This document shows positions 6,129-12,545 of a DNA stretch of 22,919 nucleotides, in pieces. The DNA is taken from positions 1-22,919 of the forward strand of contig CAZVLM010000012.1 of the NCBI GenBank assembly GCA_964628065.1, read 5' to 3'. The notes below the pieces were generated by a model. That model did no database searches. It was given only the letters and a program-made list of their open reading frames with translations, and was not told where the DNA came from. How positions within the stretch are numbered: position 1 is the first letter of the stretch; each line of letters starts with the position of its first letter. Position numbers and translations under genes: made by a program. The stretch comes from CAIXMG01 sp964628065. Its GTDB lineage: Bacteria; Patescibacteriota; Minisyncoccia; Phycocordibacterales; UBA1006.

Positions 6129-7937
6129 ATGGCAAAGCTTCCAAACATTATCGAGCGGCAGCGGTCAGTGTGGGTAATTATTAAATTTGTTTTCTTGGAA
6201 TCCATTAAGGGATCAAGGAAGTATTCGATTATACGATATAGTCTTTCTGCGTTAAGCGCAGCTTTTGCATTTCTTGAATTCGGATCAATTGCGATTATTG
6301 TAAATGAGTTTGTGGTATATGGTGTAGCAGGGGCTCGCGTAGCAGTTTTGATTAAAGCTTTTATTTTGATATTAGCATCGGACTTCCTTCCTTCAGTTAT
6401 TTCTACGTTTCAGATCTATGTGTGGGGAGTACAGAATAATGATATTGGGCGATACCTACAATCACGAATGTTTATAAAAATGAATGAGCTTGATATAGGA
6501 ACCATTGAGCAACCCGAAGTGCAAAATATGATCACGTTGACCAATAGTCGAGGGATGCCTGCCATTTTTGGAATCATTGGCTTGATCTCTAACTCTTTTA
6601 GAAACATAACGGCACTTGTGATTTCAGCGGTGGCATTACTTGTATTCTCGCCAGTTATTCTTATTATCATTTTTATAGGAGCTATTCCTACTTATTTCAT
6701 TGCAAAAAATACCGGCGAATTGACCGCAAGAAAATGGAAAGAAAACGCGGAGGCAGCTCGAGTATGGAGAGCGAAAACCGATCCACTGCTTAACAAGAAT
6801 GCACTTATTGAGCTTAAAAACTACGATAATCTCGGTGTATTTAGGTCAAAATTTTTAGAAGTTATTTCTGTATTCCATGAGAAGTTGAGGGGTATTAGAA
6901 AAATTACGGTAAGAAATGAATTTGCGGGCCGAGTTATCCTTACTGCATCCCTTGGGATTTCACTATTCCTGCTTGTTCGAGATGTTTATACTGGAGGATT
7001 AGCAGTAGGAGCACTCGTGTTTAGTTTTAGTGTTATTGGTCGCTTCCAGAGAGCTGCTGATCAGATCTTTGATGACTTTGGGCAATTCTTCGAACATAAA
7101 AAGAATGTGGATATTGCTATGGATTTTTTTGAGCTGGAGTCGCTTGTTAAGTCAGGGGATAGGATGATCGATAAAAATCACTCGATTGAGGTTGAATTTA
7201 AAAACGTTTCTTTTACTTATCCTGGCTCAGATAAAAATGTCCTTGAAAATATTTCCCTTAAGTTTTCTCAAGGAGATAATATTGCCATTGTAGGATTAAA
7301 CGGTGCAGGAAAAACAACGCTTATTAAATTGCTTACACGAGTATATGATCCGACAGAAGGAGAGATTCTGGTAAATAAAATACCACTTAAAGAGTACAAC
7401 TTGCAATCTTGGAAGCAGTGCTTGGGAATCCTGCTTCAGGAGTACACGCTGTACGCAGAAGAATCTATTGCGGAAAACATCATACTTGGAGATATTTCTA
7501 AGCATGATCAAGACGTTGTTGAATCAAGTGCCAAAGAAACAACGGCAAACGAATTTATTGAAGCGCTTTCTGATAAATATAAGCAAAAAGTAGGAACTGA
7601 ATTCCATGGAGGAGTAGAACTATCAAAAGGACAAAAGCAAAAGTTGGCATTGTCTCGAGTACTGTATCGTAATGCGCCGATTGTCGTACTTGATGAACCG
7701 ACAGCATCCGTTGATGCGCTGTCAGAAGACGCCATCTTCCGAAACTTAAAAGTAAATCATAACAACCAAACGAGAATTATTATTTCTCATAAATTCTCAA
7801 ACGTGCGAGATGCAGACCAAATTATTTTGATCGAGCATGGAAAGATTATTGAAGAAGGAAGTCATGAAAAGCTAATGAAGAAACGAAAAGGAAAGTATAA
7901 AGAATTATTCAATCTTCAGGCTGAAGGGTATCGATAG
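6129..7937 (+). CDS. ABC-type exporter half-transporter (fused permease and ATPase)
   Basis: The 602-residue protein has an N-terminal membrane domain with hydrophobic helices at about residues 35-55, 70-90, 155-190 and 260-300, and a C-terminal nucleotide-binding domain. The ATPase shows Walker A G-L-N-G-A-G-K-T-T (about 388-396), a Q-loop Q-E-Y (about 437), signature L-S-K-G-Q-K-Q-K (about 498-505; first Gly retained, Ser-Gly replaced by Ser-Lys-Gly), Walker B I-V-V-L-D-E-P-T (about 518-525) and the H-loop I-I-S-H (about 552-555). It should act as a homodimer exporting a lipid, peptide or drug; the substrate cannot be read. No peptidase C39 domain precedes it. It is monocistronic and ends at a strong bidirectional terminator. 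Confidence 0.95.
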   Translation: MAKLPNIIERQRSVWVIIKFVFLESIKGSRKYSIIRYSLSALSAAFAFLEFGSIAIIVNEFVVYGVAGARVAVLIKAFILILASDFLPSVISTFQIYVWGVQNNDIGRYLQSRMFIKMNELDIGTIEQPEVQNMITLTNSRGMPAIFGIIGLISNSFRNITALVISAVALLVFSPVILIIIFIGAIPTYFIAKNTGELTARKWKENAEAARVWRAKTDPLLNKNALIELKNYDNLGVFRSKFLEVISVFHEKLRGIRKITVRNEFAGRVILTASLGISLFLLVRDVYTGGLAVGALVFSFSVIGRFQRAADQIFDDFGQFFEHKKNVDIAMDFFELESLVKSGDRMIDKNHSIEVEFKNVSFTYPGSDKNVLENISLKFSQGDNIAIVGLNGAGKTTLIKLLTRVYDPTEGEILVNKIPLKEYNLQSWKQCLGILLQEYTLYAEESIAENIILGDISKHDQDVVESSAKETTANEFIEALSDKYKQKVGTEFHGGVELSKGQKQKLALSRVLYRNAPIVVLDEPTASVDALSEDAIFRNLKVNHNNQTRIIISHKFSNVRDADQIILIEHGKIIEEGSHEKLMKKRKGKYKELFNLQAEGYR

Positions 7938-7957
7938 TAACTCATTTGACCATAAGA

Positions 7958-7985
7958 AATACCGCTTTTTATAAGCGGTATTTTC
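7958..7985. terminator. Bidirectional intrinsic terminator between convergent genes
   Basis: Perfect 10-bp repeat AATACCGCTT/AAGCGGTATT with a five-base loop and T-runs on both strands. It serves the ABC transporter gene (+) and the hypothetical gene at 8007-8354 (-). Confidence 0.88.
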
Positions 7986-8006
7986 TATTCGGTTTTTAGT
8001 TACACC

Positions 8007-8354
8007 TTAAGGTAAAGCTGGAGCAATACGTGTACCAGCAAACTGTGTGCGTGTCTGTTTGGTAAGTCTCAGAAATGGAGCGCGCTCCTGATCGGCTGCC
8101 TGAGCTTTGGCTGCCCATGCAGTATCCATAGGCTCGAACTCACTCATTTCTTTTTTCAGCTTCTTCCATTCAGAACTTACAATTTTACGCCCTTTTTCAA
8201 CTTCGCTTGCGGATGGTAAGTATTTTCCAGCCGCATCGGTGTAGATGTAAATGCAGTTGCGGTTAGTTTCAACCATTACTCTTGTTAAGTATCCCTGAAC
8301 AGGGGTTTTTATCTCGATACGTTCTACTTTCTTAATTTCTTCTGCGGTTAGCAT
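8007..8354 (-). CDS. Hypothetical protein, 115 residues
   Basis: Not recognised. The product starts MLTAEEIKKVERIEIKTPVQ, has a probable beta-rich middle (YLTRVMVETNRNCIYIYTDA, about residues 22-41), then a Lys/Glu-rich helix (SEWKKLKKEMSEFEP, about 60-74), and ends in a basic tail with TKQTRTQFAGTRIAPALP. There is no signal peptide or membrane segment. It is bounded by a bidirectional terminator and by the AT-rich divergent region upstream of the T-box, so it is probably monocistronic. Its reality rests on clean boundaries and reasonable composition; no family assignment is offered. Confidence 0.6.
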   Translation of the reverse strand: MLTAEEIKKVERIEIKTPVQGYLTRVMVETNRNCIYIYTDAAGKYLPSASEVEKGRKIVSSEWKKLKKEMSEFEPMDTAWAAKAQAADQERAPFLRLTKQTRTQFAGTRIAPALP

Positions 8355-8441
8355 GGAATAAGTTTTAGTTAAAGAATGATTACACTAGTATAATATCATA
8401 TATATAGCTATAAGTCAATAGTTACAAAAACCCTTATAATA

Positions 8442-8450
8442 TGGTATATT
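8442..8450 (+). promoter_or_regulatory. Promoter -10 of the aspS T-box leader
   Basis: Extended -10 TGG TATATT predicts a transcript start near 8456-8458, exactly where stem I of the T-box begins. A second TATAAT lies just upstream at 8435-8440. The 90 bases before it are AT-rich and hold the divergent promoter region of the leftward hypothetical gene. Confidence 0.6.
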
Positions 8451-8455
8451 ATTTT

Positions 8456-8628
8456 CACTTCGACGACCCGACTGACACTCGGCGAGAAGCTATTATCACC
8501 AAAGTCCAAAGTAGGGTGGCACCGCGTTTTTTTACCCTCCGAAGCTCGTTGCGTCAGCAGCGAGCAAAGGAGGGCTTCGAAGAATCGCCCCTGCAAATGT
8601 TTAATTACGTTTGAAGAGGCGATTTTTC
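8456..8628 (+). promoter_or_regulatory. T-box riboswitch (tRNA-Asp-sensing, transcriptional) upstream of aspS
   Basis: The diagnostic T-box AGGGTGGCACCGCG is at 8513-8526. The antiterminator pairs AGGG (8513-8516) with CCCT (8589-8592) and GCG (8524-8526) with CGC (8586-8588), leaving the seven-base bulge TGGCACC, whose TGGC complements the tRNA end GCCA (discriminator G, as in tRNA-Asp). The competing terminator uses AATCGCC (8583-8589) with GGCGATT (8618-8624) and a T-run to 8627; an inner stem CAAATG/CGTTTG supports it. The two structures share 8583-8592, so they exclude each other, as in known T-boxes. Stem I is tiny: CTTC (8458-8461)/GAAG (8486-8489) and CCGA/TCGG enclose an internal loop with GACGAC, which offers the Asp codon GAC as specifier. 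Stems II and III are absent. Regulation by uncharged tRNA-Asp is inferred. Confidence 0.88.
8583..8628 (+). terminator. T-box-controlled terminator before aspS
   Basis: AATCGCC/GGCGATT outer stem, CAAATG/CGTTTG inner stem, then TTTTT. Its 5' strand is the 3' strand of the antiterminator. Confidence 0.82.
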
Positions 8629-8662
8629 GTTACTCTAAGACGTTCAGACTTAAATAAGTTAT

Positions 8663-10012
8663 ATGAAAAACAGGATTTTAATTAGCGACCTCAACCAGCA
8701 CGTTGACCAGGAAGTGGTTATCGGTGCGTGGGTGGATACGCGACGAGACCAGGGAAAAATGATTTTCTTCGAGTTTCGAGACCGAACTGGAAAGATTCAG
8801 GGAGTAACCCTTCCAAATAGTGGAGCGATGGAAGTAGCAAAAACACTCCGAAGTGAATGGGTGGTTGCTGTGACTGGAAAAGTAAACAAGCGACCAGAGC
8901 GAAACATTCAGGCTGATAAGCAGAATGGAGATATTGAGCTTGAGATTTTGGGAATTGAAGTTGTAAGCGAGGCGAAAGATTTACCATTCGCAATGGATGC
9001 AGATCTTAACCTTGATACACTTCTCGATTACCGACCGTATACCATTCGACGAGAGCGCGAGAAAGCTATTTTCAAAGCTCAGCACATTCTTGTATCTGCA
9101 TTCCGTGAACATTTGACAAATCAGTCATTCACAGAATTCCAAGCTCCAAAGTTGGTGGGAGGAGATGCAGAAGGAGGTGCGGGAGTATTTAAAGTAGATT
9201 ACTTCTACGATCGAACTGCATACCTCGCGACCAGTCCACAGTTGTACAAACAGATGATGGTTGGCGCGTTTGAGCGAGTATTTACAACCGGTGTTCAGTT
9301 CCGAGCTGAAAAACACGCAACGAGTCGACACCTGAACGAAATCTCTATGCTCGACTTTGAAATGGGATTCATTACTGATCATACAGACGTAATGAATATG
9401 ATTCAGGGTGTTATGCAACACTGTGTTAAGAAGATGGGAGAATTGGGGCAGAAGGAAATTAAGTTCTTCAATATTGAACTTCCAAAAGCTCCTGAGAAAT
9501 TCCCAGTGCTTAAATTGCGAGAAGCTCAGCAACTTATTAAAGAACAGACAGGTCAGGACAAAACAAATGAGCCAGACCTTGAACCAGAAGACGAGCGATG
9601 GCTGTGTGAATACGCAGCAAAAGAATGGGGAAGTGATTTTGTATTTGTTACCCACTACCCAACATCAAAGCGACCATTCTATACCATGGACGATCCAGAA
9701 GATCCGGGATTCACAAAGAGTTTCGACTTGCTTTTCCGAGGAGTAGAAATTGTTTCAGGAGGACAGAGAGTGCATGATTACGATATGCTTATCCAGAAGA
9801 TTAAGGATAAAGGATTGGATCCTGAGAAATTTGAATTCTACCTTATGGCCTTCAAGTACGGTATTCCACCGCACGGAGGTATCGGACTTGGACTCGAACG
9901 ACTGACACAGAAATTCTTAGGAATTGAGAACGTGAAGGAAGCGACCCTCTTCCCGCGAGACTTGAACCGAATTGACGTGTTGCTTTCTAAGCAAGTGGAT
10001 GAATTGAAATAA
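8663..10012 (+). CDS. aspS: Aspartyl-tRNA synthetase, archaeal/type 2 (possibly non-discriminating)
   Basis: This class IIb synthetase has an N-terminal OB-fold anticodon domain (residues 1-105; V-V-I-G-A-W-V-D-T-R-R and F-F-E-F-R-D-R-T-G) and a catalytic core with A-T-S-P-Q-L-Y-K-Q (about 189-197), the motif 2 F-R-A-E-K-H-A-T-S-R-H-L-N-E (about 213-226) and motif 3 G-I-G-L-G-L-E-R-L (about 409-417). S-P-Q-L-Y-K-Q marks AspRS rather than AsnRS. The 449-residue length without a GAD insertion domain identifies the archaeal type (AspS2), which often charges both tRNA-Asp and tRNA-Asn; the latter is then amidated by GatCAB. The upstream T-box reads an Asp codon, agreeing with the assignment. By eye about 21 of 25 Arg codons are CGA. 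Confidence 0.95.
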   Translation: MKNRILISDLNQHVDQEVVIGAWVDTRRDQGKMIFFEFRDRTGKIQGVTLPNSGAMEVAKTLRSEWVVAVTGKVNKRPERNIQADKQNGDIELEILGIEVVSEAKDLPFAMDADLNLDTLLDYRPYTIRREREKAIFKAQHILVSAFREHLTNQSFTEFQAPKLVGGDAEGGAGVFKVDYFYDRTAYLATSPQLYKQMMVGAFERVFTTGVQFRAEKHATSRHLNEISMLDFEMGFITDHTDVMNMIQGVMQHCVKKMGELGQKEIKFFNIELPKAPEKFPVLKLREAQQLIKEQTGQDKTNEPDLEPEDERWLCEYAAKEWGSDFVFVTHYPTSKRPFYTMDDPEDPGFTKSFDLLFRGVEIVSGGQRVHDYDMLIQKIKDKGLDPEKFEFYLMAFKYGIPPHGGIGLGLERLTQKFLGIENVKEATLFPRDLNRIDVLLSKQVDELK

Positions 10013-10021
10013 ATCTTAAGT

Positions 10022-10053
10022 AAAAAAGCCGCTGGTTACCCAACGGCTTTTTT
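10022..10053 (+). terminator. Intrinsic terminator after aspS
   Basis: AAAAAAGCCG/CGGCTTTTTT with an internal TGG/CCA extension and a T-run. Confidence 0.9.
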
Positions 10054-10098
10054 ATGAATGAAGTTTTAGGCCTTTATTGTAACATTTACCAAAAAAGG

Positions 10099-10104
10099 TA
10101 CAAT
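10099..10104 (+). promoter_or_regulatory. -10 element for scpAB
   Basis: TACAAT six bases before the ATG at 10111, the start preferred for scpA. The earlier ATG at 10054 lies in the tail of the aspS terminator. Confidence 0.55.
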
Positions 10105-10110
10105 AGACCC

Positions 10111-10827
10111 ATGGATTATCTCGTAAAATCTGGAGAATTTGAGGGGCCGGTGCATTTATTGCTTCAGCTCATTCAGGATCGTAAAATGCACGTATCTGAA
10201 GTGTCGCTTTCGCAAGTAGCGGAAGACTTCCTTAAATTCATTGCAGAACACAACTTATCATATTCTCAAGTGTCATCATTTATCGTTGTTGCCTCAACAT
10301 TGGTGCTCATCAAGGCACGATCTTTGCTTCCAAGCATGGAACTTACCGAAGAAGAAGAGGCGAGCATTACCGACCTTACAGAACGAGTTCGTCAGTATCA
10401 AGTCGTTCAGAAATACTCAGAACTTCTCGCTCCGATGTATCAGAAGAATGTATCGTTCGAGCGCGTATGGCAAGATAAAAATCCCGTATTTGCACCGGAC
10501 AGTCAGATTACTCTTGGCGGACTTACAGGAATACTAGAAAGTATTTTCGTAGCGTTTCCTATTTTGGAAAAATTACCAGAGAAGGCAATGAAGGTAGTTG
10601 TAAAACTTGAGGAAGTCATTGCTAACTTAACCGAACGTATCCAAAACGGTATGGCATTCCATAGTCGAGATATTATGGATAAGTATCGTAATGCAACCGA
10701 TCCGAAAGAAAAACGACAAGCAAAAGTATTTGCAGTCGTGTCATTCCTTGCCATCCTTGAATTAGTTAAGAAGGGAATCGGAAACGTCCTTCAGTCGGAA
10801 AATTTTGGAGATATTGAACTTATATGA
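10111..10827 (+). CDS. scpA: Segregation and condensation protein A (kleisin)
   Basis: The 238-residue protein begins MDYLVKSGEFEGPVHLLLQLI, matching the ScpA N-terminal signature 'F-E-G-P-l-d-L-L-L-x-L-I', followed by the SMC-neck-binding helices (S-E-V-S-L-S-Q-V-A-E-D-F and V-V-A-S-T-L-V-L-I-K-A-R-S-L-L-P). The C-terminal winged-helix part has F-A-V-V-S-F-L-A-I-L-E-L-V-K-K-G. ScpA bridges the two SMC heads in the condensin complex that organises and segregates the chromosome. The start at 10111 is chosen because the -10 sits at 10099-10104 and homologous N-termini begin here; an upstream ATG at 10054 would add 19 unlikely residues. The stop overlaps scpB by four bases (ATGA). Confidence 0.94.
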   Translation: MDYLVKSGEFEGPVHLLLQLIQDRKMHVSEVSLSQVAEDFLKFIAEHNLSYSQVSSFIVVASTLVLIKARSLLPSMELTEEEEASITDLTERVRQYQVVQKYSELLAPMYQKNVSFERVWQDKNPVFAPDSQITLGGLTGILESIFVAFPILEKLPEKAMKVVVKLEEVIANLTERIQNGMAFHSRDIMDKYRNATDPKEKRQAKVFAVVSFLAILELVKKGIGNVLQSENFGDIELI

Positions 10828-11417
10828 ATCTTACACAAAAAATTGAAGCGTATTTATTTTATACAGGAGAGCCTATTGCAGTGAAAAAACTTGCAAAGGT
10901 TTTTGAAGTAACCGAAGGCGAAGTAAATGATGCCATTAAAATGTTGGAAGAAAATATTGCGGGTCATGGAATCGTGCTTATGAAAAACGGTGACGAAGTC
11001 ATGCTTGCAACTCATCCTGAAATGGGGAATATGATTTTAGATATTAAGAAGCAGGAGTTGTCAGATCCGCTTTCAAAAGCAGCCCTTGAAACGCTTACCA
11101 TCATTCTTTACAAGGACGGTGCAACAAAACCTGAGATCGATTTCATTCGAGGTGTAAACTCAGGTTTCATGCTTCGAAACTTGCTCGTACGAGGGCTTGT
11201 AGAAAAAGTTCCAAACCCAGATGACCCTTCTACGCCCGAGGCCGGGCTTCGCAGGGCAGGTAATCGAGTTACAAAATATCGAGCCACGTTCGACACAATG
11301 CGTTACCTCGGAATTTCAGATATTTCAGAACTTCCTAACTTTGAACATTTCAAGTCAGAAATCGAAAAGCGTGAGGAAACAGAGCCTGTTGCAGAAACAA
11401 ATGTATTTACAGAATAA
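10824..11417 (+). CDS. scpB: Segregation and condensation protein B
   Basis: The 197-residue product has the tandem winged-helix layout of ScpB. N-terminal I-E-A-Y-L-F-Y-T-G-E-P-I (residues 6-17) matches the family's 'lEalLFasgePl', L-S-K-A-A-L-E-T-L-T-I-I-L-Y (about 82-95) the 'LSqaALEtLaiIaY' motif, and I-D-F-I-R-G-V-N-S-G-F-M-L-R-N-L (about 104-119) the 'ie.iRGvns...l..L' motif. ScpB dimers bind ScpA and complete the SMC-ScpAB complex. The last 20 residues are acidic and probably disordered. It is co-translated with scpA through an ATGA overlap and closed by a terminator. Confidence 0.95.
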   Translation: MNLTQKIEAYLFYTGEPIAVKKLAKVFEVTEGEVNDAIKMLEENIAGHGIVLMKNGDEVMLATHPEMGNMILDIKKQELSDPLSKAALETLTIILYKDGATKPEIDFIRGVNSGFMLRNLLVRGLVEKVPNPDDPSTPEAGLRRAGNRVTKYRATFDTMRYLGISDISELPNFEHFKSEIEKREETEPVAETNVFTE

Positions 11418-11418
11418 G

Positions 11419-11447
11419 ACGTCCTCGACAAGCTCGGGGCGTTTTTA
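11419..11447 (+). terminator. Intrinsic terminator after scpB
   Basis: ACGTCCT/GGGGCGT stem with wobble pairs followed by TTTTTA. Confidence 0.8.
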
Positions 11448-11462
11448 TTTTGTTCATATCTT

Positions 11463-11471
11463 TGGTATAAT
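11463..11471 (+). promoter_or_regulatory. Extended -10 for mraY-ftsW
   Basis: TGG TATAAT followed by 11 bases and the ATG at 11483. Confidence 0.65.
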
Positions 11472-11482
11472 GCCTGTTATCT

Positions 11483-12538
11483 ATGATACCCACCACCCTT
11501 ATTAAAGTATTTTTACCATCGGTACTTGCATTCATTGTAGGAATTTCAATAACCCCTTTATTCTCAAAGTATTTTTTTAAGTTCAAGCTCTGGAAACGAA
11601 CCTCTCGTCAAAACAATGATGTTGCCATGAGTGAAGCTTTTAAGCAGATTCATAATGAACAACTAGAAACAGGAACGCCCCGCGTAGGAGGTATTATTAT
11701 CTGGTGTTCGACGGTAATTATTATCCTCGGGATGTTTATTCTTTCAAAAGTAACAGGCGATCCGGTACTTCAAAAATTAGACTTCCTTTCTCGAGGTCAG
11801 ACATTGTTGCCACTTGCGGCGCTCCTGTTTGGAGGATTCTTTGGATTATTTGAAGACTTCCTAGAAATTTTTATTGATAAGTTTCCACAATTTAAAAATG
11901 GCCTTAAGGGACAAAACGTTTTCTTCGTTATTGTTATTGGACTGCTTGCCTCAATTTGGTTTTATTACAAACTAGGAATGGATTACTTTCATTTTCCATT
12001 TGTCGGGGATATTCATATCGGGCTTTGGTTTATTCCGCTATTCGTTATTGTGGTACTCGGAACGTTCAGTTCTCGTGTCATTGACGGGATTGACGGTCTT
12101 GCGGGAGGCGTAATGGCGATTGCATATGCATCGTTTGGTGTGATTGCGTTTGCAAAAGACTTCATTGATATTGCAGCGCTGTGTTTTGTGGTAGCAGGAT
12201 CAATTCTTGCATTCCTTTGGTTTAACATCCCGCCAGCGAGATTCTATATGGGTGAGACTGGTATGCTAGGTCTTACGCTCGCACTTGCGATTATTGCGTT
12301 CATGACAAACTCGGTGGTTATTCTTCCAATTGTAGGAATTCTTCTCGTTGCAACATCACTTTCATCTGCTATTCAGATTTTTAGTAAAAAATATTTAGGA
12401 AGGAAAGTATTTAAGATTGCGCCACTGCATCACCATTTCCAAGCAATGGGATGGTCCCGTGAAAAAATTGTAATGCGTTACTGGGTAGTAAGTCTCATGG
12501 CTGCGGCACTCGGAATCATTATTGCAATCACGGGATAG
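11483..12538 (+). CDS. mraY: Phospho-N-acetylmuramoyl-pentapeptide transferase
   Basis: MraY moves phospho-MurNAc-pentapeptide from UDP to undecaprenyl phosphate, forming lipid I at the inner membrane. The 351-residue protein has about ten hydrophobic helices and landmarks in order: E-T-G-T-P-R-V-G-G (family 'TPTMGG'), a cytoplasmic loop G-L-F-E-D-F-L-E-I-F (family 'GFxDDxxK'), I-D-G-I-D-G-L-A-G-G (family 'N(L)TDGLDGLA'), M-G-E-T-G-M-L (family 'MGDTGS') and A-P-L-H-H-H-F-Q-A-M-G-W, the triple-His loop distinguishing MraY from WecA-type enzymes. Several acidic positions differ from textbook MraY (see findings). It is followed seven bases later by ftsW on the same transcript. Confidence 0.93.
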   Translation: MIPTTLIKVFLPSVLAFIVGISITPLFSKYFFKFKLWKRTSRQNNDVAMSEAFKQIHNEQLETGTPRVGGIIIWCSTVIIILGMFILSKVTGDPVLQKLDFLSRGQTLLPLAALLFGGFFGLFEDFLEIFIDKFPQFKNGLKGQNVFFVIVIGLLASIWFYYKLGMDYFHFPFVGDIHIGLWFIPLFVIVVLGTFSSRVIDGIDGLAGGVMAIAYASFGVIAFAKDFIDIAALCFVVAGSILAFLWFNIPPARFYMGETGMLGLTLALAIIAFMTNSVVILPIVGILLVATSLSSAIQIFSKKYLGRKVFKIAPLHHHFQAMGWSREKIVMRYWVVSLMAAALGIIIAITG

Positions 12539-12545
12539 ATATATT

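Noticed and set aside
9125..9655. 176-codon leftward ORF inside aspS
   Set aside because: Antisense shadow of a well-supported synthetase; composition rich in Phe, Cys and His with no motif.
10054..10110. N-terminal extension of scpA
   Set aside because: The ATG lies in the aspS terminator tail and the -10 for scpA is inside this stretch; homologous N-termini begin at 10111.
11483..12538. WecA/TagO-type sugar-phosphate transferase instead of MraY
   Set aside because: The triple-His APLHHHF loop and the adjacent ftsW support MraY.
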